In this document: in pieces, positions 36,161-44,065 of the stretch | How the letters are laid out: every line of letters starts with the position of its first letter | Position numbering within the stretch: position 1 is the first letter of the stretch | DNA from: an uncultured Lacinutrix sp. | GTDB taxonomy: Bacteria > Bacteroidota > Bacteroidia > Flavobacteriales > Flavobacteriaceae | Length of the DNA: 64,000 bases | Assembly (NCBI RefSeq): GCF_947500605.1 | Contig: NZ_CANMSJ010000009.1 | Span: forward strand, 1 to 64,000 | Reading direction: 5' to 3' | Program-made: the position numbers and the translations under genes | Notes under the pieces: model-generated | What the model was told of the DNA's origin: nothing | Seen by the model: the letters and a program-made list of their open reading frames with translations, nothing else | Database searches by the model: none

Positions 36161-36985
36161 TTAACTCGTTGGCTTTCTGTATTTATGAAAAGGTTGTTTT
36201 AAAAGATGCTTTAAACTTGCATTTTCTTCGGCATTTGGAAAAGTATCTACACCGTAAACAATTTTGGCTCTATCTAAGTGCATATAAGTACCAAAAATAC
36301 GATCCCAAATTGAGAATATATTTCCGTAATTAGAATCTGTATATGGCAACTTATAATGATGATGTACTTTGTGCATATCTGGAGACACAATAATATAACT
36401 TAACAGTTTATCTAATTGCCTTGGCATTTTTATATTGGCATGCGTAAACTGTGTAAATATTAACGACATAGACTGGTATAACATAACAATACCAATTGGT
36501 GCACCAATAATAAAAACACCTGCTAAAGTAAATATAAAACGAATAATGCTTTCTAAAGGATGATGCCTATTTGCCGACGTAGTATCTACTTCATGATCGC
36601 TATGGTGTACTAAATGTACCATCCACAGCACACCAATTTTATGCTCTGTATAATGAGCCAAATAGGCGCCTACAAAATCTAAAAGCAACACACCTAAAGT
36701 AACATATAGCCAAAATGGTATTTCTGGTAGCCAATTAATAATTCCGAAGTCATTAATTTTAACCCAATCTGCTGTTGCTAGTAACGCAAAAGCTAAAGCA
36801 AAATTAATAATGATGGTGGTAAGTGTAAAAAACAAGTTTGGTAACGCATGTTTCCATTTTTTATACTTAAAGTTAAATAAAGGTAATATGCCTTCTAATA
36901 GCCAGAATAAAGTAATACCGCCAACTAGTAAAACACTTCTATGTAGTGTTGGAATGTTTTCGAAATAGGTGATTAAATTTTCCAA
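36161..36985 (-). CDS. Sterol desaturase / fatty acid hydroxylase family membrane protein
   Basis: The 274-residue di-iron membrane oxygenase has the His motifs of the superfamily: HYTEH (about residue 112), HLVHHSDH, NRHHPLE and HKVHHHY. They are held between about five membrane helices. It should use O2 to hydroxylate or desaturate a lipid in the inner membrane; in flavobacteria the true substrate is unknown, with carotenoid, ornithine-lipid and fatty-acid hydroxylation all possible. The gene stands alone, 59 nt from the next one on the same strand, which encodes a YkgJ-type cysteine cluster protein. Confidence 0.88.
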   Translation of the reverse strand: MENLITYFENIPTLHRSVLLVGGITLFWLLEGILPLFNFKYKKWKHALPNLFFTLTTIIINFALAFALLATADWVKINDFGIINWLPEIPFWLYVTLGVLLLDFVGAYLAHYTEHKIGVLWMVHLVHHSDHEVDTTSANRHHPLESIIRFIFTLAGVFIIGAPIGIVMLYQSMSLIFTQFTHANIKMPRQLDKLLSYIIVSPDMHKVHHHYKLPYTDSNYGNIFSIWDRIFGTYMHLDRAKIVYGVDTFPNAEENASLKHLLKQPFHKYRKPTS

Positions 36986-37044
36986 ATATCGTTTTTATTT
37001 AAAGGTAATAATTTAAAAAACACAAAATTAACTCACCCAGTATT

Positions 37045-37539
37045 TTATAATTTAATACGTTCCTTCATCTTCTCTACAATATTAAAAGCTGCAGGACAAA
37101 TTGCAACATTTTGCATGGTTAAATTAGAGATTTGCTGAAACTTCTTTCTATCGGTATGTGGAAACTCGCTACAAGCCTTTGGTCTCACATCATATATAGA
37201 ACAATAATTATCGGCACCTAAAAAAGTACAAGGTACACTTTGCAACACGTAATCGTTGTCTTCATCTATCCTTAAAAACTGCTCTACAAATTTTTGCGTT
37301 TTCATTTTAAAATGCTTCGCAATTCTATCTACATCTTTATCTGTAAATAGAGGACCTGTAGTTTTACAACAATTGGCACATTCTAAACAATCGGTGCTTT
37401 TAAATTCTTCATCATGCAATTCCTGCATAATGTAATCCAGTTTTTTGGGTGCCTTCTTTTTAAGCTTTGTAAAAAAGGTTTTATTTTCCTTATGCTTATC
37501 TTTGGCGAGCTTTGGAAGATTATTGATAATGTCTTGCAT
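37045..37539 (-). CDS. YkgJ-type cysteine-cluster (zinc- or iron-chelating) protein
   Basis: This 164-residue soluble protein has the conserved Cys set of YkgJ family members: CLECANCCKTTG, VPCTFLGADNYC and RPKACSEFPH. In this family the cysteines chelate a metal, predicted Zn or Fe; the reaction is unknown. The N-terminal ~50 residues are helical and Lys-rich. It lies upstream of the di-iron hydroxylase-like gene on the same strand (59 nt), which might be a functional hint. Confidence 0.88.
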   Translation of the reverse strand: MQDIINNLPKLAKDKHKENKTFFTKLKKKAPKKLDYIMQELHDEEFKSTDCLECANCCKTTGPLFTDKDVDRIAKHFKMKTQKFVEQFLRIDEDNDYVLQSVPCTFLGADNYCSIYDVRPKACSEFPHTDRKKFQQISNLTMQNVAICPAAFNIVEKMKERIKL

Positions 37540-37651
37540 TGTGCGAAAATAATATTTTCGTCTTTATCAATAGTAAAGGACTTAAATAATATTTAAAAAG
37601 AAACTACAAATTAACAGATTACCTTTACTAAAGTCTCGCAACGACAGCTAT

Positions 37652-38353
37652 ATGAAAAAAGACTTATTCGGAAAAGCATTATTAGATTTTTACAACGGAA
37701 ATACTTCAGAAGACATTATTACGTCCACTAACATTTCGGAAGAAGATACTCTACCTCTAGATTATTTATTTAGGGACTATACTGAAATGCCAAAAATTGA
37801 AAAAGAAGCATTAAAACTCGCAAAAGGACATATTTTAGATGTTGGTTGTGGTGCGGGCAGCCATAGTTTATATCTTCAAGCAAAAGGTGAAAATGTAAAA
37901 GCTATTGACTTATCTAAAGGTGCTATTGAAGTTTGTAAAAAAAGAGGAGTTTTAAATGCTGAATTGCTTCCCATATTAGAAGAGAAAGAAACTTTCGATA
38001 CTATATTACTATTAATGAATGGTACTGGAATTTTTCAAACTCTAAAAGCACTTCCCGAATATTTAACACATTTAAAAAACTTGTTAAATACCAATGGACA
38101 AATTTTAATAGATTCTACTGACATTAAATATATGTACGAAGACGAAGATGGTGGCTTTTGGCAAGATCTAAACTCTGGATATTATGGCGAGTTAGATTAC
38201 TTCTTAAAATATAAAGATGAAGAGGAATCACCAATGAAATGGTTATACCTAGATTTTAGCACTTTGGTTATTGCTTGTGCTTCGGTTGGATTAAATTGCG
38301 AGAAGGTTGCAGAAGGTGAGCATTTCGATTATTTAGCTAAGCTTTATATCTAG
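37652..38353 (+). CDS. SAM-dependent methyltransferase
   Basis: This 233-residue class I methyltransferase has the SAM-binding motif ILDVGCGAGSHSL (about residues 64-76), the acidic end of strand 2 in VKAIDLSKGAIE, and motif IV-like DTILLLMNGTG. The N-terminal helical region (FGKALLDFYNG) and the Trp/Tyr-rich C-terminal part likely bind the substrate, which cannot be named. It is a single plus-strand gene among minus-strand genes and its stop overlaps the stop of the convergent gene by 4 nt (CTAG). Confidence 0.9.
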   Translation: MKKDLFGKALLDFYNGNTSEDIITSTNISEEDTLPLDYLFRDYTEMPKIEKEALKLAKGHILDVGCGAGSHSLYLQAKGENVKAIDLSKGAIEVCKKRGVLNAELLPILEEKETFDTILLLMNGTGIFQTLKALPEYLTHLKNLLNTNGQILIDSTDIKYMYEDEDGGFWQDLNSGYYGELDYFLKYKDEEESPMKWLYLDFSTLVIACASVGLNCEKVAEGEHFDYLAKLYI

Positions 38354-39021
38354 TTACAACTAGAGTTATAAAACTTAACGATATCTTGAAGGTCTTCTTT
38401 TATAAATTCTTTTTTATCAATTTTATTTTTCAACGTCGGGCAATCTTTAAAATAATCCATTGCTCTTTTTCTAAAAGACTTGGTTAAGCTTACTTGATTA
38501 AAAATCTGAGGCTTCTCTCCTTCTTTTAAAAACATTACTTGGTTATGACTCCCCATATAACCAGGCATGTAAACCGGTGCAGCTCCAGGAGCTCCAGTTG
38601 CTCCATTCCAACCACCGCCAGATTGTACAGCAACGGTTCTACCAACAAGTCTTAAATTGCCATCTACCATTAATTCTACAAAGCCTAATTTACTTTGTTT
38701 TTTATTTAAATAAACAGGAATGTAATTTTCAATTCTAGTTTTCTCTACCTTTTTTCGTCCTACTTTCTCTTTATAGCTAACAGTAAAAACTATCTGCTCA
38801 ACTTCTTTGGGTAGATATTTAGATTTCTTATCCTTTTTATTTTTTCTGAATTTAAGCTTTTCTTTCCCTAAATTAATACCGTTAGACATCATTGCTAAAG
38901 AAGCTTCACCTTCTAAAACAGTTCCGTTTTTTAAAGTGACTTCTGCTTTAGTCCAGCCGTATTGTGCGAAAGCGAAACTAGTAGATGTAAGTAAAGCTAG
39001 GGTAAGTAAAAATTTATTCAT
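38350..39021 (-). CDS. Secreted protein of unknown function
   Basis: This 223-residue protein has a signal peptide (LTLALLTSTSFAFAQ, 1-19). After it, beta-strand patterns (KAEVTLKNGTVLEGEASL), a very basic loop (KFRKNKKDKKSKY), a Gly-rich loop (GGGWNGATGAPGAAP) and a Cys-containing C-terminal helix end in SSCN. No family is recognised. It overlaps the convergent methyltransferase gene by 4 nt through one palindromic CTAG that serves both stops. Confidence 0.75.
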   Translation of the reverse strand: MNKFLLTLALLTSTSFAFAQYGWTKAEVTLKNGTVLEGEASLAMMSNGINLGKEKLKFRKNKKDKKSKYLPKEVEQIVFTVSYKEKVGRKKVEKTRIENYIPVYLNKKQSKLGFVELMVDGNLRLVGRTVAVQSGGGWNGATGAPGAAPVYMPGYMGSHNQVMFLKEGEKPQIFNQVSLTKSFRKRAMDYFKDCPTLKNKIDKKEFIKEDLQDIVKFYNSSCN

Positions 39022-39059
39022 TCTTTTTATAAATTTAGGTTTAGACAGAAGACTCTTTA

Positions 39060-39773
39060 TTAATCCGTTTTCCAGACAATCACAGGAATTTTATAAACAT
39101 CGGTAAATTGTTGCCTATTTTTAATTCTTTTCGATTTATAAGTTTCTATTATTTTTAAGTCGTCTTTTTCATTCAACACTTTTATAATAGTAACTTCAAT
39201 TACTTTACCAGAAATAGGATCGACTGTAATATAATACAAACCATAATCATTATTAAATGCTTTGTAACTTAATTTATATCTACGCCCTTTTACTGGGTTA
39301 TAAATACTAAAAGTGTTATTAGATTTGAGAAGTGTGATATTATCTAAATCACTATAATCTTTAAAGATCTTTTTTAAAACCTTTAATTTAGCCTCTTCTA
39401 TTTCTGCTTTTCCTTTGTTGTATAAAACTGAAGGATTACATATAGAAACAGATATCCTTTAGTTTTTAGAAGCATCAGAAAAAATTAACCATGTAGAACC
39501 AACTTGGAGGTTTGGAGAAGAACATGAACCTACTGACTTAGATAAATAGATAAAATCTGAGGAGACCGTACCTTTAAAATCTTCTAAAAGGCGAAATCTA
39601 ACTTGTTTTGGCTGTTTTGTATTTTCATAATATGCTACGACTTCTACTATTTTTGCTTTAAAAACAGCATTAGCAGTATCGAATCTTTGAGGTATAGGAG
39701 GATAAATACAGGTACATGCGAATACTTGATAAGAAACAAGAACAAATAATACCTGTAACGCTCTCCTAAGCAT
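39060..39773 (-). pseudogene. Secreted Cys-rich protein gene interrupted by one in-frame stop
   Basis: The frame from ATG 39773 has a signal peptide and a CTCIYPPIPQRFDTANAVF start, then runs 104 codons (to SDASKN). It meets TAA at 39459-39461. Past it, the same frame stays open for 132 more codons (RISVSICNPSVLYNKG, and so on) to TAA at 39060-39062, with normal-looking coding content including a Cys that would fit the Cys-rich start. One base change (AAA to TAA) explains the break. The N-terminal part resembles CTCXXP-type, TIMP-like secreted domains. It is either a recent pseudogene, a sequencing error or a strain-specific nonsense allele. The neighbouring DUF2059 gene lies 4 nt upstream on the same strand. 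Confidence 0.8.
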
Positions 39774-39777
39774 TACC

Positions 39778-40305
39778 TTATAAATTATATCCTTTTTCAG
39801 ACAATTGTGCGATTACACCACGATAAACTCCGCTACTCCACATCTCTGAAATTTTACTCATAGACTCATTCATAGACTCTTGAGATCCTAAAATTTTCTG
39901 TCCTGTATCGCTTTTATAAAACTCACTTAAAATCACTTTATCGCCTTCAGTTAAACCATCTGTTTTAAACATATTTTTCCCTGCTTTAGAAGCGTATAAA
40001 ACATTCATGTTTTTAACATCTTGATGTGTAAAGTGTCCTTTATAAGCAGACACCATCATTTGTGCTAACTCATCCATTGCAGCAGATTTTCCTTTTTTAA
40101 CTTCTGCCCAAACGGTATCTGGAACATTAGCATCTGTAAACTGAACTTTAAGCATAGTATACATTTGCTCCATTACATCTTCGTAATAAGACATTGTACC
40201 ATTACTTTTAACACATTTTTTAACGTCTTCACTATATGCATCTACTTGCGCAAAACTTGTTGCCGATAAGCTTAAAAATAATAGTAATGTAAATACTCTT
40301 TTCAT
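39778..40305 (-). CDS. DUF2059 domain secreted protein
   Basis: This 175-residue protein has a signal peptide (LLLFLSLSATSFAQ, 1-19) followed by a helical DUF2059 domain. The recognisable part is YKGHFTHQDVKNMNVLYASKAGKNM, of which I quote only FTHQDVKNMNVLYASKAGKN, then the GQKILGSQ stretch. The domain is common in periplasmic proteins but its role is not known. It shares a short 4-nt spacer with the interrupted gene downstream, so the two are likely co-transcribed. Confidence 0.85.
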   Translation of the reverse strand: MKRVFTLLLFLSLSATSFAQVDAYSEDVKKCVKSNGTMSYYEDVMEQMYTMLKVQFTDANVPDTVWAEVKKGKSAAMDELAQMMVSAYKGHFTHQDVKNMNVLYASKAGKNMFKTDGLTEGDKVILSEFYKSDTGQKILGSQESMNESMSKISEMWSSGVYRGVIAQLSEKGYNL

Positions 40306-40415
40306 ATGTCTTTATATTTAATATTTTAATGGTTATATGTTTAACAATAGTAATACGCTACTTAGCATATAAAACCATGAACATATTTTGTTTTTTTCTA
40401 ATTTTCTAAAATCAA

Positions 40416-42038
40416 TTATTGTGCCACTCCATTAATATAGGTTAGCTTTACTTTTGTTAAAGGTATCTTTTCTTCAGGAATTTCCATAATATCTTGATTT
40501 AATATTATAAAATCTGCAAATTTACCTGCTTCAATACTTCCTTTTTCTTGGTCTTCGAAATTAGAATATGCTGCCCAAATGGTCATCCCTTTTAAAGTCT
40601 CTTCTCTTGTTAAACCATTTTCTTTTTGGAAACCATTTTCAGGATAACCTTTCAAATCTTTTCTTGCTACCGCAGCATAGAATGTTAGAAATGGACTTAC
40701 TTGTTCCACAGGAAAATCTGTACCAAGTGCAACTCTTCCGCTTTTTTCTAATAATGTTTTGTATGCATATGCACCTTTTACTCGAGTTTCTCCTACTCTA
40801 TCTTTTGCCCAATACATATCGCTTGTTGCATGTGTAGGTTGTATTGAAGGAATTATGTTTTCATTTTCAAAATAATTAAAATCGTTATCTGTAATCACTT
40901 GTGCGTGCTCTACTCTCCAACGTCTATTTTTTTGATTCATTAAAGTCTTCTCATAAGTTTGAAGCACAAATCTATTAGCCGAGTCTCCAATAGCATGCGT
41001 ATTCATTTGGTAACCTGCTTTATCTATTCTTTGTGCCAAAGCTCTATAATCGTCCGTTCCAATTACCATGGCTCCAAAATGATTATGCTCATCGCTGTAA
41101 GATTCTTTTAAAGCTGCTCCACGAGAACCTAAAGCACCATCTGCATATACTTTTACAGACTGTACATTTAATCGCTCTGTCTTAATTTTCCCTTTGTTTA
41201 AGTAATAATCCAGGTTTTCCTTTTTATTACTAATCATAGCATACACTCGCATGTGTAATGTATTTGCTTTTTGTAAACTATCTATTAATTCAATTACTTT
41301 CTTGTCTAACCCTGCATCACTAACTGTAGTTAAACCTAAATTAGTGCAAAACTCTTGCGCATCTAACAATGCATTTATTTGTTGTTTACGTGTTGGTTTT
41401 GGAAAAATAGCCTCAACCAATTCCATAGGATTATCAATAAGAATTCCTGTAAGTTTTCCGTCTTTAATCTTTATTTCTCCACCTTCAACTTTAGATTTTG
41501 CAGTAATATTTGCCATATCTAAAGCCACTTGATTACACAACATAGCATGACCATCTATTCTTGTTATAGCAACTGGAGTGTCTGGATATAATTTATCTAA
41601 AAGCATTTTATCTGGATAGGTTTTATCTTCCCAATCGTTTTGATCCCAACCACGACCAATAATAAATGATGTGTTTTTTTTCTCTTGAAATGCTATAACA
41701 CGTTTCATAACGTCATCAAAACTCGTAGTACCTACTAAATTTACGGTTTGCTTATTTAAACCTAATCCATAAAAATGACAATGTGCATCTATTAAGCCAG
41801 GTACAACAGTTTCTCCTTTAGCGTCAATTATTTCTTTAGCGGAAAAGCTTTTCTGTATTTCTGAAGTACTTCCTATTGCTTGAAACTTTCCGTCTTTAAT
41901 AGCAAACGCTTCCGCTTTAGCGAAATCTGAATCTACAGTATAAACATTAGCATTTATTACAATAGAATCGACTTCTATTTTATTGTTATTACAACTTAAG
42001 AGTGTAAAGATTGCTGCAACTATTATTAGCTTTTTCAT
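40416..42038 (-). CDS. Lipoprotein amidohydrolase (metal-dependent, YtcJ/amidohydrolase-3 type)
   Basis: The 540-residue protein starts with a lipoprotein signal (LIIVAAIFTLLSC, Cys at residue 16), placing it in the periplasm or outer membrane. The metal site DAHCHFYG (about residue 84) and later HAIGDSANR, WRVEHAQVI and ALGTDFPVE (Asp) match the amidohydrolase superfamily; LTREETLKGMTIWAAYS is typical of the YtcJ branch. The substrate is unknown. A strong terminator lies 32-63 nt upstream, separating it from the outer-membrane barrel gene. Confidence 0.9.
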   Translation of the reverse strand: MKKLIIVAAIFTLLSCNNNKIEVDSIVINANVYTVDSDFAKAEAFAIKDGKFQAIGSTSEIQKSFSAKEIIDAKGETVVPGLIDAHCHFYGLGLNKQTVNLVGTTSFDDVMKRVIAFQEKKNTSFIIGRGWDQNDWEDKTYPDKMLLDKLYPDTPVAITRIDGHAMLCNQVALDMANITAKSKVEGGEIKIKDGKLTGILIDNPMELVEAIFPKPTRKQQINALLDAQEFCTNLGLTTVSDAGLDKKVIELIDSLQKANTLHMRVYAMISNKKENLDYYLNKGKIKTERLNVQSVKVYADGALGSRGAALKESYSDEHNHFGAMVIGTDDYRALAQRIDKAGYQMNTHAIGDSANRFVLQTYEKTLMNQKNRRWRVEHAQVITDNDFNYFENENIIPSIQPTHATSDMYWAKDRVGETRVKGAYAYKTLLEKSGRVALGTDFPVEQVSPFLTFYAAVARKDLKGYPENGFQKENGLTREETLKGMTIWAAYSNFEDQEKGSIEAGKFADFIILNQDIMEIPEEKIPLTKVKLTYINGVAQ

Positions 42039-42070
42039 TTGTATTATTTTGGATGATAAATATAAGAATA

Positions 42071-42101
42071 AAAAACGTCCTCTTGTTTAGAGGACGTTTT
42101 T
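42071..42101. terminator. Strong intrinsic terminator downstream of the outer-membrane barrel gene
   Basis: AAAAACGTCCTCT (42071-42083) pairs perfectly with AGAGGACGTTTTT (42089-42101) around a 5-nt loop. It lies past the stop of the barrel gene (42192) and before the amidohydrolase start. Confidence 0.88.
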
Positions 42102-42157
42102 GAAATGAAATAAAAATTACTTCTAATTAATTTACTTAATTGTGGTTCTATTATTAA

Positions 42158-42183
42158 GATTGCTTCGTGCCTCACAATGACCG
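42158..42183. repeat. Dispersed-type short sequence GATTGCTTCGTGCCTCACAA
   Basis: This 26-nt stretch sits 10 nt from the stop of the outer-membrane barrel gene. It resembles short dispersed sequences (GATTGCTTCG... CAATGAC) that I recall from many intergenic regions of AT-rich bacteria. No second copy was seen in this window. Confidence 0.4.
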
Positions 42184-42191
42184 AAACATTT

Positions 42192-43943
42192 TTAGAAATC
42201 GAATTTATAAGTTCCTCCAGCTAAAAACTGAATACCTTGAACATCTGTATTTTGCCACTTGTTGTAATTTTCTCCAATAAGATTGTTTCCTTTTACAGAT
42301 ACAGAAATACGATCGTTTACATGGTAACCTCCATGAATGTTAGCATCGAAATAACTATCTAATGCTATAACTTGAGTTGGATTTAAAGGGCTAGGTAAAC
42401 TTGGATTATTGATATCATTAAAACCCGTTAAATCTTTACGTTCACCTACAAAGAACAGGTTTGCTCCTGCAAACCAATGTTCGTTAATTTGGTAATCCAT
42501 AAATAAAGTTCCTTTAATTTCTGGTAAATTCCAAGCTTCTTCTTCGTTCTTTGTATTGTAAACAAAGTATTCTCCTTTTGCACCTAAAGTAAAATTTCTA
42601 TTTATATCTACACTTAATTCTCCTGCTACTCCTAAAGTTGTAACATCGTCGTAAGTTACACCAAACGAGTTTCCGTAATGGTAGCTTTCATTATTATCGA
42701 AACCATAAGGCACTAAATTGTTTTGGAATAAAGCTTTACTTTTTTCCGACTTATAACTTCCGCTAACCAAATAACCAATAGTATTAGACAACTTACCTCT
42801 TAAACCAGCATAAGCATTGTATTGTTGATCTGTTGGTGTAATAAATAATGTTGGAGAAACAAATGCATTCTCGGTAGAAAAACTATGATAAGAATTCTGA
42901 TTTAAACCACCTTTTACACCTCCAAAAGCAATAATAAACTCATCTACTAAACGGTAGCTTGCGCTAATATTTGGATAGATAAAGAAACTACTTTTACCAG
43001 CTTCGGTATCGTTTAAATAAGTTAATATTACACCTAAATTCACGGTTAAATCGTCTTTTTTAATTTGGTATGTTGGTGCTAAACCTACTTGAAAGTTTCC
43101 GTAGTTTATTTCTGTAGCATCAAAATAATTTCTTTCAAAATTTCCTCCTAAATAATCTAAACTTAATACTGTTGAGACTATTTCATCTCTAATAGGAATA
43201 TCTGCTGTTCCGCTTAATTTTAGTCTGTTTTCTCCAGATCCCAGATTGTCACCAAAACGTCTGAATAACACATCGGCACCTTTAAAAATACCATCTTCAA
43301 TATTTAATGCTCCAGAAATATGAGCATCTGTAAAATTATGGCCAACATCTAACGTATCTGCTGTAGCTTGGTTAAATAATGGTTGCTGTAAACCATACCA
43401 GTTATAAGATTGCAATCCAAAACCACCACCAACAGTCCAATTTAAATCGTTAGTTAATTTACTGTAAGTTAAATCTATTTTAGAATCTAAAAAATTATCG
43501 TCTGTAAGAACTCCATCTATACCGCCTTGAGAAGAGTGATGACTAACATGAGCACTTACGTTCTCGCCACTATTAAGTTCGTGGTTTAAGTACACTTCGC
43601 CTACAATAGTAGTGTATGTGCCAACTCCTAAAGTGGCATAATTATCGTATAATTTCACTTTTCTAGCTTTGTCTACAACTGCTGCTTTTCCTTTTGCTGG
43701 TGTAAATGTTGAAGCCACCGGAAAAGAAAAGATATTATACTTTATTTCTTTTTTTGTTCCTGTTTCTGCATCGTCTAATGTTGGCATTTCCTTTACTTTA
43801 AAGGCATCGGAAATCGTTGGCGCATACGGTTTAATTACATTAATAACATCTGGGTTTAACGTGTCTTGTTCGCGCTCTTGTGCAAGCATTACTGTTGTAG
43901 TTAATGCTGCTATAATTAATAAGAATTGCTTTTTGTGAAACAT
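42192..43943 (-). CDS. Outer-membrane beta-barrel (TonB-dependent receptor-like, without plug)
   Basis: The 583-residue protein has a signal peptide (LLIIAALTTTVMLAQ, 1-21). A short linker with the motif VINVIKPYAPTISDAFKVKE follows. The rest is a series of amphipathic beta-strands with many aromatic girdle residues, ending in a C-terminal Phe (FDF), the mark of an outer-membrane barrel. No TonB plug domain is seen. It lies downstream of the large TPR gene on the same strand, and this pairing suggests a shared outer-membrane transport or secretion role, unproven. A terminator follows it. Two dispersed palindromes lie just upstream. Confidence 0.85.
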   Translation of the reverse strand: MFHKKQFLLIIAALTTTVMLAQEREQDTLNPDVINVIKPYAPTISDAFKVKEMPTLDDAETGTKKEIKYNIFSFPVASTFTPAKGKAAVVDKARKVKLYDNYATLGVGTYTTIVGEVYLNHELNSGENVSAHVSHHSSQGGIDGVLTDDNFLDSKIDLTYSKLTNDLNWTVGGGFGLQSYNWYGLQQPLFNQATADTLDVGHNFTDAHISGALNIEDGIFKGADVLFRRFGDNLGSGENRLKLSGTADIPIRDEIVSTVLSLDYLGGNFERNYFDATEINYGNFQVGLAPTYQIKKDDLTVNLGVILTYLNDTEAGKSSFFIYPNISASYRLVDEFIIAFGGVKGGLNQNSYHSFSTENAFVSPTLFITPTDQQYNAYAGLRGKLSNTIGYLVSGSYKSEKSKALFQNNLVPYGFDNNESYHYGNSFGVTYDDVTTLGVAGELSVDINRNFTLGAKGEYFVYNTKNEEEAWNLPEIKGTLFMDYQINEHWFAGANLFFVGERKDLTGFNDINNPSLPSPLNPTQVIALDSYFDANIHGGYHVNDRISVSVKGNNLIGENYNKWQNTDVQGIQFLAGGTYKFDF

Positions 43944-43968
43944 ATATTCTCCTTTATTTTTTCTTTAA

Positions 43969-43986
43969 TTCCTGCGAAAGCAGAAA
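43969..43986. repeat. Dispersed palindrome TTCCTGC-GAAA-GCAGAAA
   Basis: An imperfect copy of the ATTCCTGC/GCAGGAAT hairpin, 25 nt upstream of the barrel gene start. It pairs with a second copy 45 nt away at 44014-44033. Confidence 0.55.
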
Positions 43987-44013
43987 TCTATATTAATTCT
44001 TGTTATTGTGTGG

Positions 44014-44033
44014 ATTCCTACCTGCGCAGGAAT
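44014..44033. repeat. Dispersed palindrome ATTCCTACCTGCGCAGGAAT
   Basis: A second copy with one mismatch in the stem (ATTCCTA with GCAGGAAT). It lies 32 nt after the stop of the TPR gene. With 43969-43986 it forms a tandem pair in the TPR-barrel spacer. Confidence 0.6.
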
Positions 44034-44065
44034 GATAGAGTTACATTTGTTTTAATTTAAAAACA

